Counted from the stretch's first letter, positions 41,370 to 51,250 are shown. The stretch is 64,000 nt of DNA from an uncultured Roseateles sp. (GCA_946886855.1 CAMPJJ010000005.1:1-64000), one strand, 5' to 3'. Notes: generated from the sequence alone by a model not told the origin. Program-made: numbers and translations.

Positions 41370-41849
41370 GTGACCCGACTGCTGCTGGTCTGCGCGGCCA
41401 ACCTGTGCCGCTCGCCGATGGCCGAGGCGGTGCTGCGCCTGCGCGCCGGAGAACTCGGCCTGACCGAGGTGCATTCCGCCGGCGTGTTTGCGTCGTCGCG
41501 CGCACACGCCGTCGACAAGCGCGCGCTGACGGTGCTGGCGCAGCGCGGCTACGGCATGGACCGGCGCTGGCGCTCACGCAAGGTGAAGACCGAGGACTTC
41601 GACCGCTACGACCTGATCCTGGCGATGGACCGCAACGTGCTGCGCGGCCTGAAGGCCGCGAAGCCCGCGGTCTCGCCGGCGAAGCTCGGACTGTTCCTCG
41701 CGGGCATGAACGGGCTGGGCCTGGACGAGGTGCCCGACCCGTACTACGGCGCGGGCAACGCCTTCGTGCATGTGCTCGACCTGATCGAGGCCCGCGTGCA
41801 CACCTGGCCGAAGGATGAAGCGGTGTTCCACAAGACGGCCGGCGGCTGA
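41370..41849 (+). CDS. Low-molecular-weight protein-tyrosine phosphatase
   Basis: A 159-aa LMW protein-tyrosine phosphatase. The P-loop C8-AANLC-R14-S (CX5RS) follows the first strand, and the general-acid loop is DEVPDPYYG. Bacterial members dephosphorylate tyrosine kinases controlling exopolysaccharide export, or arsenate in related enzymes; no kinase gene is near. The GTG start at 41370, 19 bases after the rpe stop with GGAGG upstream, is the only start that keeps the P-loop position, and it suggests cotranscription with rpe. Confidence 0.92.
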   Translation: MTRLLLVCAANLCRSPMAEAVLRLRAGELGLTEVHSAGVFASSRAHAVDKRALTVLAQRGYGMDRRWRSRKVKTEDFDRYDLILAMDRNVLRGLKAAKPAVSPAKLGLFLAGMNGLGLDEVPDPYYGAGNAFVHVLDLIEARVHTWPKDEAVFHKTAGG

Positions 41850-41917
41850 GCTGCTGCCAGGTCCGGACGGCGTTCGGGCCAGAATCGCGCGTCCATGACA
41901 CGCCTGGGAGGGCGGCG

Positions 41918-42526
41918 ATGAGCGATCGGTTGGCGCAGGGGCCGGACGGCCAGTGGCGGTGCAAGTGGTGCGAGGCCCCTGGCTTCGACATGTACCGCCA
42001 CTATCACGACAACGAGTGGGGCTACCCCGTCCACGAGGACCGGCGGCTGTTCGAGAAGCTCTGCCTGGAGGGTTTCCAGTCGGGGCTGTCGTGGCGGACC
42101 ATCCTCGCCAAGCGCGAGAACTTCCGCAAGGCATTCAGGCAGTTCGAGATCGCCAGGGTCGCGAAGTTCGGCGAGGCCGACGTTACGCGGCTGCTCGCCG
42201 ACGAGGGCATCGTGCGTCACCGCGGCAAGATCGAGGCGGCGATCCACAACGCGTCCCGCGCGCTCGCGCTGCAGCAGGAAGCCGGTTCGCTGGCCGCGTT
42301 CTTCTGGCGTTTCGAGGATCCGGAGGAGGGCGGCGATGTACGCCCGACATCGGCGACCTCGGTCAAGCTCTCCAAGGAACTGAAGAAGCGCGGCTGGAAG
42401 TTCGTCGGCCCCACGACGGTCTACGCGTTCATGCAGGCGATGGGGCTGGTCAACGACCATGCCCCGGGCTGCATTGGCCGCCAAACGGCCGCCGCTGCCC
42501 GCCTCGCCTTCAAGCCGCCGCGGTGA
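41918..42526 (+). CDS. tag: DNA-3-methyladenine glycosylase I
   Basis: A 202-aa base-excision repair enzyme that removes 3-methyladenine from DNA. Motifs are CKWCEAPGFDMYRHYHDNEWGYPV, LFEKLCLEGFQSGLSWRTIL with the active-site Glu, and the C-terminal zinc ligands in VNDHAPGC. GGGAGGG lies before the ATG. It converges on the RND permease gene with a hairpin in between. Likely constitutive, since no Ada-type box is visible. Confidence 0.94.
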   Translation: MSDRLAQGPDGQWRCKWCEAPGFDMYRHYHDNEWGYPVHEDRRLFEKLCLEGFQSGLSWRTILAKRENFRKAFRQFEIARVAKFGEADVTRLLADEGIVRHRGKIEAAIHNASRALALQQEAGSLAAFFWRFEDPEEGGDVRPTSATSVKLSKELKKRGWKFVGPTTVYAFMQAMGLVNDHAPGCIGRQTAAAARLAFKPPR

Positions 42527-42535
42527 CTCCGGGCC

Positions 42536-42574
42536 GGCATGGGGCTTGGGGGTCCTGGAGGGAGCCCCCATGCC
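42536..42574. terminator. Hairpin between convergent tag and RND genes
   Basis: GGCATGGGGCT and AGCCCCCATGCC pair with one bulged base, forming a long GC-rich stem just after the tag stop. No T-run follows on either strand, so the efficiency is uncertain. Confidence 0.5.
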
Positions 42575-42616
42575 CCGTGGAGGCCGCGCTCGGCGACGGC
42601 AGGTGGGCGGCCCCCG

Positions 42617-45600
42617 TCAGTCCGCGACCCCTGGCGCCGGATGCTTGGAATGCTCGGGATGCTCGGTCAGGCGCATGTGCGCCACCTCCCGCGTATCCGG
42701 CCCCTTCCCGCTGAACCGGTCCAGCGCCAGGTAGATCACCGGCGTGATGTAGAGCGTCACCGCCTGCGACAGGACCAGCCCGCCGACCACGGCGAGGCCG
42801 AGCGGCTGGCGCAGCTCCGCGCCGGCGCCCAGGCCCAGCGCGATCGGCAGCGCGCCCATCAGCGCGGCCAGCGTCGTCATCATGATCGGGCGGAAGCGCA
42901 GGATGCAGGCCTCGCGGATCGCCTGCTGCGGCGTCATGCCGCCGTTGCGCTGCGCGTCGAGCGCGAAGTCGATCATCATGATCGCGTTCTTCTTCACGAT
43001 GCCCACCAGCATCAGGATGCCGATCGTCGCGATGATGGTCAGCTCCATGCCTGCGAGCTGCAGCGTCAGCAGCGCACCCACCGCCGCCGACGGCAGGCCC
43101 GCCAGGATGGTCAGCGGATGGATGTAGCTCTCGTAGAGCACGCCCAGCAGCACGTAGATCACCGCGATCGCCAGCACGATCAGCAGCAGCTGGCCGCCCT
43201 GCGAGTCCTTGAACACCGCCGCGTCGCCGCCGTAGCTGGTGATGATGGACGGCGGCAGGCCGATCTCCTTCGTGAACTGGTCGATCCTGCCCGTGGCCGT
43301 GCCCAGCGGCACGTCCGGCGCCAGGTTGAAGCTCAGCGTGATCGCCTGCAGCTGGCCCTGGTGGTTGACCGCCGTCGGGCCCAGCTCGCGCTTCACGCTC
43401 GCGAAGGCCGTCAGCGGCACCATCGTGCTGTTCTTGCCGCGCAGGTAGATCTTGTCGAAGGCGTCCTCGCTCAGGCGGTCGCTGTCGGTCGCCTCCATGA
43501 TCACCTGGTAGGTGTTGCTCTCGGCGTAGATGCTGGAGACCTGGCGCTCGCCGAAGGCCGAGTACAGCGCGTTGCGCAGGTCTTGCATCTGCACGCCCAG
43601 CAGCGTGGCGCGCTCGCGGTCGATCACGAGGTTGGCCTGCAGCCCGCGCAGCTGCGAGTCGCTGGTGACGTCGCGGAACACCGGGTCGTTGCGCAGCTTG
43701 TCCTGCAGCTTCACCGCCCAGGTGTTGAGCTCGCCGGTGCTGACCGACTGCAGCGTGAACTGGTAGCGGCTCTTGGACTGCCGGCCGCCGAGCTGCAGGT
43801 TCTGCACCGGCCGCAGGTAGACCGCGATGCCGGGCACGCCGCGCAGCTTCTTGCGCAGCTGCTCCAGCACCTGCGGCATCGGCGGACGCTCGCCGCGCGA
43901 CTTCAGGTTGATGAACAGGCGCCCCGTGTTGACGTTGCCGCCGCCCCCGCCGCCGCCCACCGCGGCGGACACCGAGGCCACCGACGGATCGTCCTGCACG
44001 ATCTGCGCGACGCGTTCCTGCAGCACCGTCATCGCGGCGAAGGAGATGTCCTCGGACGCTTCGGTGCTGGCCTGGATCTGGCCGATGTCCTCTTCCGGGA
44101 AGAAGCCCTTGGGAATGACGATCCAGAGCCACGCGCTGGCGATGAAGGTGGCGAGCGCCACCACGCCCACCACCCAGCGGCGCGCCAGCGCCCAGTCCAG
44201 CGAGGCCGTGTACTTGTCCAGCACCCAGCCGAAGCCGGCCTCGAAGGTGCGGCCGAGCGCGTTCTCCTCCACCTCGTGGTGGCTGCTGAGGAAGCGGCTG
44301 CACAGCATGGGCACCAGCGTCAGCGAGACGCCGGCCGACACGCCGATCGCCAGCGACACGACGACGGCGAACTCGTGGAACAGCAGCCCGATCACGCCCG
44401 GCATGAAGAAGATCGGGATCAGCACCGCGATCAGCGAGATCGAGATCGACATGATCGTGAACGCCATCTCGCGCGCGCCGCGGATGGCGGCATCGAAGGG
44501 CGCCATGCCGTCCTCGACGTGGCGGTAGATGTTCTCCAGCATCACGATCGCGTCGTCGACCACCAGGCCCACGGCCAGCGTGATGCCCAGCAGCGAGATG
44601 TTGTCCAGGCTGTAGCCCAGCGCGAACAGCAGCGTCACCGCGCCGATCAGCGAGATCGGCAGCGACAGCGTCGGGATCAGCGTCGCCACCATGCGGCGCA
44701 GGAACAGGAAGATCACCATCACGACCAGCGCCACCGTCAGCGCCAGCGTGAAGTAGACGTCGTGCAGGCCTTCGCGGATCGACACCGAGCGGTCGTTGAG
44801 CGTGCTCATCTGCACCGACGCCGGCAGCTGCGCGGCGAAGCGCGGCAGCATGGCCTTCACCGCGTCGACCACCTTGACGGTGTTGGCGTCGGGCTGGCGC
44901 TGCACGGCCAGCACGATGGAGCGCTCGCCGTTGAAGTTGGAGAAGGACTTGACGGTCTCGTAGCTGTCCTCGACGTCGGCGACCTCGCGCAGGAACACCG
45001 GCGCGCCGTTGCGCGTGGCCACGACGATGCCGCCGAAGGCCCGGGCGTCGCGCAGCTGCTTGTTGGCCTGGATGGTCAAGGTCTGGCGCGCGCCGTCCAG
45101 CGTGCCGACGGGCGTGTTGGCGTTGGCGCCCTTGACGGCGGCCTGCAGTTCGTCGAGCGTGATGTTGCGCTGCTGGAGCAGCTCGTTGCGCGCCTTGATG
45201 CGCACCGCGAAACGCTTCTGGCCGTAGATGGACACCTGCGCCACGCCGTCGATCGTCGACAGGCTGGGGGTGATCAGGTTCTCGGCGTAGTCGTTGAGCT
45301 CGGACAGGTTGATCGACGGCGAGGTCAGCGCCACCAGCAGCACCGGCGCGTCGGCCGGGTTGACCTTGCGGTAGGACGGCGGCGTGGTCATCTCGACCGG
45401 CAGCGCGCGCAGCGAGCGGAACAGCGCCGCCTGCACGTCGACCGCGGCGGCGTCGATGTCGCGCGCCGCGTCGAATTCCAGCGTCAGCGAGCTGTTGCCC
45501 AGCGTGTTGGTCGACGAGATCGTCGTGATGCCGGCGATCGTCGAGAACTGCTTCTCCAGCGGCAGCGCGACGGAGGAGGCCATGGTCTCCGGGCTGGCGC

Positions 45601-45757
45601 CGGGCAGCGTCGCCTGCACGTTGATGACCGGCGTGTTGAAGCTGGGCAGCGCGGCGACCGGGATGCGGCTCCACGCAGCGATGCCGGCGACGACCAGCGC
45701 CACATTCAGCAGCACGGTCATGACCGGCCGGCGGATGAAGAGTTCGGTGAGATTCAT
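42617..45757 (-). CDS. RND efflux permease, HAE1 family
   Basis: A 1046-aa inner-membrane proton-driven multidrug exporter. Twelve helices and two large periplasmic loops follow the standard layout, starting MNLTELFIRRPVMTVLLNVALVVAG. The proton-relay aspartate pair is in GLVVDDAIVMLENIYRHVE. It resembles MdtB/MdtC and related HAE1 permeases more than AcrB. It starts one base after the adaptor stop, so the two are one operon; no outer-membrane factor gene follows, so a shared TolC-like partner elsewhere is expected. The C-terminus is followed by the hairpin shared with tag. Confidence 0.94.
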   Translation of the reverse strand: MNLTELFIRRPVMTVLLNVALVVAGIAAWSRIPVAALPSFNTPVINVQATLPGASPETMASSVALPLEKQFSTIAGITTISSTNTLGNSSLTLEFDAARDIDAAAVDVQAALFRSLRALPVEMTTPPSYRKVNPADAPVLLVALTSPSINLSELNDYAENLITPSLSTIDGVAQVSIYGQKRFAVRIKARNELLQQRNITLDELQAAVKGANANTPVGTLDGARQTLTIQANKQLRDARAFGGIVVATRNGAPVFLREVADVEDSYETVKSFSNFNGERSIVLAVQRQPDANTVKVVDAVKAMLPRFAAQLPASVQMSTLNDRSVSIREGLHDVYFTLALTVALVVMVIFLFLRRMVATLIPTLSLPISLIGAVTLLFALGYSLDNISLLGITLAVGLVVDDAIVMLENIYRHVEDGMAPFDAAIRGAREMAFTIMSISISLIAVLIPIFFMPGVIGLLFHEFAVVVSLAIGVSAGVSLTLVPMLCSRFLSSHHEVEENALGRTFEAGFGWVLDKYTASLDWALARRWVVGVVALATFIASAWLWIVIPKGFFPEEDIGQIQASTEASEDISFAAMTVLQERVAQIVQDDPSVASVSAAVGGGGGGGNVNTGRLFINLKSRGERPPMPQVLEQLRKKLRGVPGIAVYLRPVQNLQLGGRQSKSRYQFTLQSVSTGELNTWAVKLQDKLRNDPVFRDVTSDSQLRGLQANLVIDRERATLLGVQMQDLRNALYSAFGERQVSSIYAESNTYQVIMEATDSDRLSEDAFDKIYLRGKNSTMVPLTAFASVKRELGPTAVNHQGQLQAITLSFNLAPDVPLGTATGRIDQFTKEIGLPPSIITSYGGDAAVFKDSQGGQLLLIVLAIAVIYVLLGVLYESYIHPLTILAGLPSAAVGALLTLQLAGMELTIIATIGILMLVGIVKKNAIMMIDFALDAQRNGGMTPQQAIREACILRFRPIMMTTLAALMGALPIALGLGAGAELRQPLGLAVVGGLVLSQAVTLYITPVIYLALDRFSGKGPDTREVAHMRLTEHPEHSKHPAPGVAD

Positions 45758-45758
45758 G

Positions 45759-47069
45759 TCAGGGCGCTGCGACGTCGTTGCCGGAGGCGCCGCCGCCTGC
45801 GGCGGCCGAGGCTGCGGCCAGGCGCGCGGCGGCGGCCGGATCGACGGCGGCGGGCTGCGTGCGCAGCGGCGTGCCGGGGCGCAGGTTCTGCTTGCCGTCG
45901 AGCACCACGCTCGCGCCCGCGTCGACGCCGTCGACCACGGCCATCTCGCCGAAGGCGTAGCGCAGCTTCACCGGCTTGAGCTGGGCGGTCCTGTCGGGCC
46001 CGACCACGTAGACCTGGCGGTCGTTGCCGCGCAGGATGATCGCGGCCTGCGGGATCACGATCGCGTCCTTCATGCTGCGCAGCGTCATGCGCACGCGCAG
46101 GTACTGGCCGGGCCAGAGCTTCTGCGCGTCGTTGCTGAACTCGGCCTTCAGCTTGATCGTGCCGGTGGTCGCGTCGACGAGGTTGTCGACGAAGGTCAGC
46201 CTGCCGCGGGCCACGGCGTCGACGGACTTGCCGCCCTTGCTGTCCTTGCTGTCCTTGCGGGAGGGGCCGCCCTCGATCGTCGGCAGGACGACCTGCACCT
46301 CGGGCGGCGCGAGCTGCGCGCCGGTGGCGCCGGGGCGCATCGCGTCGAGCACGGGCGCGAGTTCGGTCTCGGGCAGGTTGAAGCTGATGGCGATCGGATC
46401 GATCTGGACGATGTTGACCAGCGGCGTGCCGGTGGCGCTCGCCTGGACCAGGCTGCCGGGCCAGACGTTGACGGCGCCGGCGCGGCCCGCGAAGGGCGCG
46501 CGGATCTCGTTGTAGCTGAGCGCGACGGACGCGGATTCGACGGCGGCGGTGTCCGCGTCGACGAGGCTGCGGCCGCCCTGCAGGCTGGCCAGCGCGGTGT
46601 CGAGGGCGCTCTGTGCGACGAAGTTCTGGGCGAGCAGGTCCTTGGCGCGTTCGTACTGGCGTTGCAGGTCGCCGAGGGCGGCCTTGTCGCGGGCGAGCTG
46701 GGCGCGGGCCTTGTCGAGGTTGGCGCGGTCCGCGCGCTCGTCGAAGCGGAACAGCACCTGGCCCTTGGTGACCGTCTGGCCGTCGTGGACCAGGACGTCG
46801 CGGATGGTCGAGGTGGTCTGGGCGCGGAGGTCGACCTGGTTGATGGGGGAGACCGTGCCGGAGGCCTCGACGGTGACCGGGACGTCGCGGCGCTGCGCGG
46901 TGACGATGCCGACGGTCTGGGTGCCGGCCGGACCCGAGGCGCCGCGTGCGGCGGCGGCCGGGCCGGCGTCGCCGCCGTCACGCGAGGCGGCGCGCGATTT
47001 CCACCACCATCCCCCGCCCGCGACGAGCAGGACGACGATCAGGGACAGGACAAGGGGCTTGCGGCGCAT
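45759..47069 (-). CDS. RND periplasmic adaptor (membrane fusion protein)
   Basis: A 436-aa adaptor linking the permease to an outer-membrane channel. An N-terminal anchor (RRKPLVLSLIVVLLVAGGGWWW) leads to a lipoyl half (VEASGTVSPINQVDLRAQTTSTIRD), a coiled hairpin with KARAQLARDKAALGDLQRQYERAKDLLAQNF, the second lipoyl half (IRAPFAGRAGAVNVWPGSLV) and beta-barrel domains. A Lys/Asp-Ser repeat (SRKDSKDSKGGKS) interrupts the barrel. The ATG at 47069 has GGAGAA seven bases before; a TTG at 47084 is less likely. No regulator gene is adjacent. Confidence 0.92.
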   Translation of the reverse strand: MRRKPLVLSLIVVLLVAGGGWWWKSRAASRDGGDAGPAAAARGASGPAGTQTVGIVTAQRRDVPVTVEASGTVSPINQVDLRAQTTSTIRDVLVHDGQTVTKGQVLFRFDERADRANLDKARAQLARDKAALGDLQRQYERAKDLLAQNFVAQSALDTALASLQGGRSLVDADTAAVESASVALSYNEIRAPFAGRAGAVNVWPGSLVQASATGTPLVNIVQIDPIAISFNLPETELAPVLDAMRPGATGAQLAPPEVQVVLPTIEGGPSRKDSKDSKGGKSVDAVARGRLTFVDNLVDATTGTIKLKAEFSNDAQKLWPGQYLRVRMTLRSMKDAIVIPQAAIILRGNDRQVYVVGPDRTAQLKPVKLRYAFGEMAVVDGVDAGASVVLDGKQNLRPGTPLRTQPAAVDPAAAARLAAASAAAGGGASGNDVAAP

Positions 47070-47249
47070 GAACACGTTCTCCAACGACAGTCATCCAGGG
47101 AGCGCTCTGCAAAGCTCCCTGAGGGCGCGGAAGGTTAAGTCCGGCTCTTTCGATGATTGTTTCGTTCAGGTTAATCCTGCGCGAGCGGGAGGAAAACCTG
47201 TGCGATTGGAGCGTGAACGAGCGTTTCCAGCGGGGAGGGTCGTCGAGCG

Positions 47250-48182
47250 TCAGCCGCCCTTGAGTGCCCTGGCGAGCGCCGCGCCGACGACGGCGTTGTG
47301 CTTCACCAGTGCGATGTTGGTGGCGAGGCTCGCGCCGCCGCTGAGGTCCTTGATGCGGGCGAGCAGGTAGGGCGTGACCGCCTTGCCGCTGATGCCTTGC
47401 GCGGCGGCTTCCTCGAGCGCCTGCTCCACGAAGCCGTCGATGACCGCCTGCGGCATCTCATGCGCGGCCGGCACCGGGTTGCTGATCACCGCGCCGCCGC
47501 TCAGGCCCAGTGCCCACTTCGTGCGCAGGAACCGCGCCTGGTCGGCCGGCGCGTCGATGCGGAAGTCCGCCTTCAGTCCGCTGTCGCGCGTGTAGAACGC
47601 GGCGAAGTTCTCCTGCCCCACCGACAGCACCGGCACCCCGTGCGTCTCCAGATATTCCAGCGTCAGCGCCAGGTCCAGGATGCTCTTGGCGCCCGCGCAG
47701 ACGACGGCCACCGGCGTGCGGGCCAGTTCCTGCAGGTCGGCGGAGATGTCGAAGGAGGTTTCCGCGCCGCGGTGCACGCCGCCGATGCCGCCCGTCACGA
47801 AGACCTCGATGCCCGCCAGACGCGCGCAGATCATCGTCGCGGCCACCGTCGTCGCGCCGACGCGGCCCGTCGCCAGCGCGAAGGGCAGGTCGCGGCGGCT
47901 GAGCTTCATCGCGTCGGGTGACTGGCCCAGCAGTTCAAGCTGCGCGTCGTTCAGGCCGACGCGGATCTTGCCGTCCAGCACCGCGATCGTCGCGGGCACG
48001 GCGCCGTGCTCGCGCACGATGGTCTCGACCTCGCGCGCGGTCTGCACGTTCTGCGGATAAGGCATGCCGTGCGAAATGATCGTGGACTCCAGCGCCACCA
48101 GCGGGCGGCCTTCGGCGCGCGCGGCGGCCACTTCGGGCGAGAAGTCGATGAGGTGCCGGTCGATCAGGTCTTGCGTGTTCAT
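47250..48182 (-). CDS. psuG: Pseudouridine-5'-phosphate glycosidase
   Basis: A 310-aa enzyme that splits pseudouridine 5'-phosphate into uracil and ribose 5-phosphate. Family motifs include VALESTIISHGMPYPQN, RRDLPFALATGRVGATTVAATM, VFVTGGIGGVHRGAETSFDISADL and the Schiff-base lysine region VVCAGAKSILDL. It follows the kinase gene psuK by 65 bases and is likely its partner: the kinase makes the phosphate, this enzyme cuts it. The intervening spacer carries a 9-bp tandem repeat. Confidence 0.95.
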   Translation of the reverse strand: MNTQDLIDRHLIDFSPEVAAARAEGRPLVALESTIISHGMPYPQNVQTAREVETIVREHGAVPATIAVLDGKIRVGLNDAQLELLGQSPDAMKLSRRDLPFALATGRVGATTVAATMICARLAGIEVFVTGGIGGVHRGAETSFDISADLQELARTPVAVVCAGAKSILDLALTLEYLETHGVPVLSVGQENFAAFYTRDSGLKADFRIDAPADQARFLRTKWALGLSGGAVISNPVPAAHEMPQAVIDGFVEQALEEAAAQGISGKAVTPYLLARIKDLSGGASLATNIALVKHNAVVGAALARALKGG

Positions 48183-48200
48183 GCGGGTGCTTTCGCGTTC

Positions 48201-48246
48201 GAAGAGGTCGAAGAGGTCGAAGGGTTCGAAGGGTTCGAGGGGGTCG
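48201..48246. repeat. 9-bp tandem repeat in psuK-psuG spacer
   Basis: Five units (GAAGAGGTC twice, GAAGGGTTC twice, GAGGGGGTC) fill most of the 65-base gap between psuK and psuG. Confidence 0.85.
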
Positions 48247-48247
48247 A

Positions 48248-49348
48248 TCAGACGAGCAGCGCCGGGCTCAGCGCCTCGCTGACGGTGGCGTCGCTCTGCA
48301 GCGTCAAGGCCGCGAGCTGGAGGCCGAGCGCGCAGGCGCCGCGCAGGTCGTCGGGGTCGCGGTGCAGCGCGGCGGCGATGCCGGCGGTCATCGCATCGCC
48401 GGCGCCGGTGACCTCGCGGATCGAGGCCGGGTCCAGCGGCGGCGCGGGGAGCAGGACGAGCGCGTCGCCGTCGGAGAAGCGGACGCCGTCCGCGCCGTCG
48501 CTGATCACGAGCCGCTGCAGGCCGGCCTGCCGCAGCGACCGCCAGGCGGCGTTCAATTCGTCGTCGTCGGGCAGGGGACGGCCAATGAGCGCCTGCAGCT
48601 CGCCGCGATTGAGCACTAGCAGCTCGACGCCGCGCAGGTCGGGCCCGAGGCGCGCCATCTTCGGCTCCGACACGGCCACGAGCAGCAGGCGCTGCTCGCG
48701 CAGGCGCGCCTCGGCGCGCAACTCGTCCAGCGTCTCGCGCGGCAGGTTCAGGTCGGCGACCAGCCAGCGCGCCGGCGCCCGCTGCGGCGCGGTCTGGCGC
48801 AGGAAGGCGGGATCGAGCCTATCGGTCAATTCCATGTGTGCGAGCGCGAGCACCAGCTCGCCGTCGGGATCGAGCACCGCCGTGTAGCTGCCCGTCGCCG
48901 CGTCCGCCGCCTGCAGGCAGCCGGCGCAATCGACGCCCAGTCCCTGCAACTGCGCCAGCAACGTCTGCCCGGCGGCATCGCGGCCGACGGCGGTCAGCAG
49001 GTGCACCGGCAGACCGAGCCGGGCGAGGTTCTCCGCGATGTTGCGGGCGACACCGCCCGCCGATTCATGCTGCCGCGCCGGATTGGAACTGCCCATGCGC
49101 AGCGGGCCGACGGCGCGCAGCTTGCGGTCCAGGTTGGTGCCGCCTATGCAGACGATGGGTTGGCGTTGCGGCAGCACGTAGGCGCGGCCCAGGATGCGCC
49201 CTTCGCGGGTCAGTTGCCCCAGGTGACCGGCCACGGCGGACCGGGACAGTCCCAGCCGGTCCGCCAGTTCCTGCTGCCCGATGAAGGGGTTGGCTTCGAC
49301 CAGCGACAGCAGCTGTTCCTTCGAGGAGAGGTCCTTGGGGGGCGTCAT
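48248..49348 (-). CDS. psuK: PfkB-family pseudouridine kinase with N-terminal HTH
   Basis: A 366-aa PfkB (ribokinase-type) sugar kinase, paired with psuG and so most likely pseudouridine kinase. Residues 8-55 form a winged helix-turn-helix (SKEQLLSLVEANPFIGQQELADRLGLSRSAVAGHL), so it may also regulate its own operon. Kinase motifs are ESAGGVARNIAENLARLG and VTGAGDAMTAGIAAAL with the catalytic Asp. HTH-fused PfkB proteins of this type are known from psu clusters. No strong ribosome site precedes the ATG. Its promoter would lie in the AT-rich dyad region at 49384-49413. Confidence 0.88.
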   Translation of the reverse strand: MTPPKDLSSKEQLLSLVEANPFIGQQELADRLGLSRSAVAGHLGQLTREGRILGRAYVLPQRQPIVCIGGTNLDRKLRAVGPLRMGSSNPARQHESAGGVARNIAENLARLGLPVHLLTAVGRDAAGQTLLAQLQGLGVDCAGCLQAADAATGSYTAVLDPDGELVLALAHMELTDRLDPAFLRQTAPQRAPARWLVADLNLPRETLDELRAEARLREQRLLLVAVSEPKMARLGPDLRGVELLVLNRGELQALIGRPLPDDDELNAAWRSLRQAGLQRLVISDGADGVRFSDGDALVLLPAPPLDPASIREVTGAGDAMTAGIAAALHRDPDDLRGACALGLQLAALTLQSDATVSEALSPALLV

Positions 49349-49383
49349 GGCGGCGGATTCTAGAGAGCTTCAATCTTTGACGC

Positions 49384-49413
49384 AAACATATGTCTTTCGA
49401 AAGAACATTTGTT
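49384..49413. promoter_or_regulatory. AT-rich imperfect dyad between psuK and chemoreceptor gene
   Basis: AAACATATGTCTTTCG and its near-complement CGAAAGAACATTTGTTT form a dyad centred on TTTCGAAA, about 50 bases upstream of psuK. It is the natural candidate operator for the HTH domain of PsuK. Confidence 0.45.
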
Positions 49414-49534
49414 TATTCTCTTCATTGCAACCACAAGGACTCGCGCGAATAGCGAACTTTGCATACCCTTCAGACGCTCCCACAGACCGGATACGGCGGG
49501 GGGCATGCCGCAGCGAACAGACAAGGAGGACGCC

Positions 49535-51085
49535 ATGCGGAACAACCTGCCCGTCACCCAGCGCCAGTACGACTTTCCCGCCGACGCGACGCTGATGTCC
49601 ACGACGGACACGAAGAGTCGGATCACCTACGCCAACGAGGCCTTCGTCGAGGCCAGCGGCTTCACGACGGAGGAGCTGCAGGGTCAGCCCCACAACATCG
49701 TCCGGCATCCCGACATGCCGCCCGAGGCCTTCGGCGACATGTGGCAGACGCTGCAGGGCGGCGAGTCCTGGACCGGCCTGGTGAAGAACCGGCGCAAGAA
49801 CGGCGACCATTACTGGGTCCGTGCGAACGCGACGCCGGTGATGCGCAACGGCCAGCCGGTCGCCTACATGTCGGTGCGCACGCGGCCCTCGGCCGAGGAG
49901 ATCGCCGGCGCGGAACGCCTCTACGCCGACATGCGGGAAGGTCGCGCCAGGCACCTGCGCATCCACAAAGGCGTCGTGGTGCGTCAGGGCGCGATGGCGT
50001 GGACCTCGATGCTCAAGACCATGCCGGTGCGGTGGCGGGTGCGCCTGCCGGTGCTGGCGCTGACGGTCGCGGCGATCGTCTCCGAGTGGATGAGCGCCGA
50101 CTCGCTGAGCGGCGCGTCGCTGTGCATCGGCGCCTTCGTGATCGTGTCGATGCTGGCGATGTGGTTCCTGGAGGCGCAGGTCGTGTCGCCGATGGAGTCG
50201 CTGGCGCGGCACGCGAAGCGCGTCGCCAGCGGCGACACGCGCGAGCCGCTCCAGATGGACCGCGTCGACGAGATCGGCATGGCGCTGCGCTCGCTCAACC
50301 AGATGGGGCTGATGTTCCGCTGGGTCATCGACGACGTCGCGGCCCAGGTGGTGACGGTGCGCTCGTCCAGCGGGGACCTCCTGTCCGGCAACAACGAGAT
50401 CAGCGCGCGCACCGAGCAGGCGTCGGCGAGCCTGCAGCAGACGGCGGCGTCGATGGAGGAGATGAGCGCCACCGTGCGCAGCAACGCCGACGCCGCGCGC
50501 CAGGCCGAAGACCTCGCGCAGGGCGCGAGCGTCGCGGCGGCGCAGGGCGGGGAGGTGGTCCGTCACGTCAACGAGACCATGGCCGGCATCACGACGTCGA
50601 GCAAGCGGATCGGCGACATCATCGGCGTGATCGACGGCATCGCGTTCCAGACCAACATCCTGGCGCTGAACGCGGCGGTCGAGGCTGCACGCGCCGGCGA
50701 GCAGGGCCGCGGGTTCGCGGTGGTCGCGAGCGAGGTGCGCTCGCTGGCCCAACGCAGCGCGGCGGCGGCCAAGGAGATCAAGCAGCTGATCGGGGAGAGC
50801 GTCGAACGCGTGGAAGCCGGCGGCCGTCAGGTCGACGAGGCCAGCAAGGCGATGCACGAGATCGTGGAGCAGGTGAAGCGCGTCTCGGCGCTGATCTCGA
50901 CGATCGGCAACGCGACGCGCGAGCAGGCGACCGGCATCGCCCAGGTCAGTCAGGCCGTGAGCGAACTCGATCGGACGACCCAGCAGAACGCCGCACTGGT
51001 GCAGCGATCCGCCGGGGCGAGCGACTCCCTGGAGAAACAGGCGACGCAGCTTGTTCAGGCCGTTGCGGTCTTCCGGATGAGCTGA
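49535..51085 (+). CDS. PAS-domain methyl-accepting chemotaxis protein (Aer-like)
   Basis: A 516-aa chemoreceptor. An N-terminal cytoplasmic PAS domain (residues 10-115: [52 protein letters not shown]) is typical of Aer, which senses redox through FAD. Two close membrane helices follow (about 170-215), then HAMP and a methyl-accepting signalling hairpin with tip [36 protein letters not shown]. No C-terminal receptor-methylase pentapeptide is seen. AAGGAGGA lies before the ATG at 49535. It probably signals aerotaxis or energy taxis to CheA/CheW elsewhere. Confidence 0.92.
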   Translation: MRNNLPVTQRQYDFPADATLMSTTDTKSRITYANEAFVEASGFTTEELQGQPHNIVRHPDMPPEAFGDMWQTLQGGESWTGLVKNRRKNGDHYWVRANATPVMRNGQPVAYMSVRTRPSAEEIAGAERLYADMREGRARHLRIHKGVVVRQGAMAWTSMLKTMPVRWRVRLPVLALTVAAIVSEWMSADSLSGASLCIGAFVIVSMLAMWFLEAQVVSPMESLARHAKRVASGDTREPLQMDRVDEIGMALRSLNQMGLMFRWVIDDVAAQVVTVRSSSGDLLSGNNEISARTEQASASLQQTAASMEEMSATVRSNADAARQAEDLAQGASVAAAQGGEVVRHVNETMAGITTSSKRIGDIIGVIDGIAFQTNILALNAAVEAARAGEQGRGFAVVASEVRSLAQRSAAAAKEIKQLIGESVERVEAGGRQVDEASKAMHEIVEQVKRVSALISTIGNATREQATGIAQVSQAVSELDRTTQQNAALVQRSAGASDSLEKQATQLVQAVAVFRMS

Positions 51086-51104
51086 GCTGAGCTGAGCTGA
51101 GCGA
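51080..51104. repeat. Pentanucleotide repeat (GAGCT)4 at chemoreceptor gene end
   Basis: Four perfect GAGCT units plus a partial fifth span the stop codon of the Aer-like gene. Changes by one unit would shift the frame at the very end only. Confidence 0.85.
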
Positions 51105-51143
51105 ACCGCGACTGCGGGGAGCCAGGCGCGGGCTCTCCACGAC

Positions 51144-51173
51144 GCGAGGGGCATCCCTCCGGGAACCCCTCGC
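51144..51173. terminator. Hairpin after Aer-like gene
   Basis: GCGAGGGG and CCCCTCGC pair across 14 bases that contain a further CCC/GGG. It lies between the convergent chemoreceptor and aldehyde dehydrogenase genes. Confidence 0.55.
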
Positions 51174-51218
51174 ATCATTCCGGCCCCACTCCCGCTCGCT
51201 GCCCGCGGGCCTTGGGAC

Positions 51219-51241
51219 TTGGCCCTTGGCCCTTGGCCCTT
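51219..51241. repeat. 7-bp tandem repeat TTGGCCC, three copies
   Basis: Three copies of TTGGCCC, the last one ending in TTA, directly follow the aldehyde dehydrogenase stop on its 3' side. Confidence 0.75.
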
Positions 51242-51250
51242 AGGACTCCG

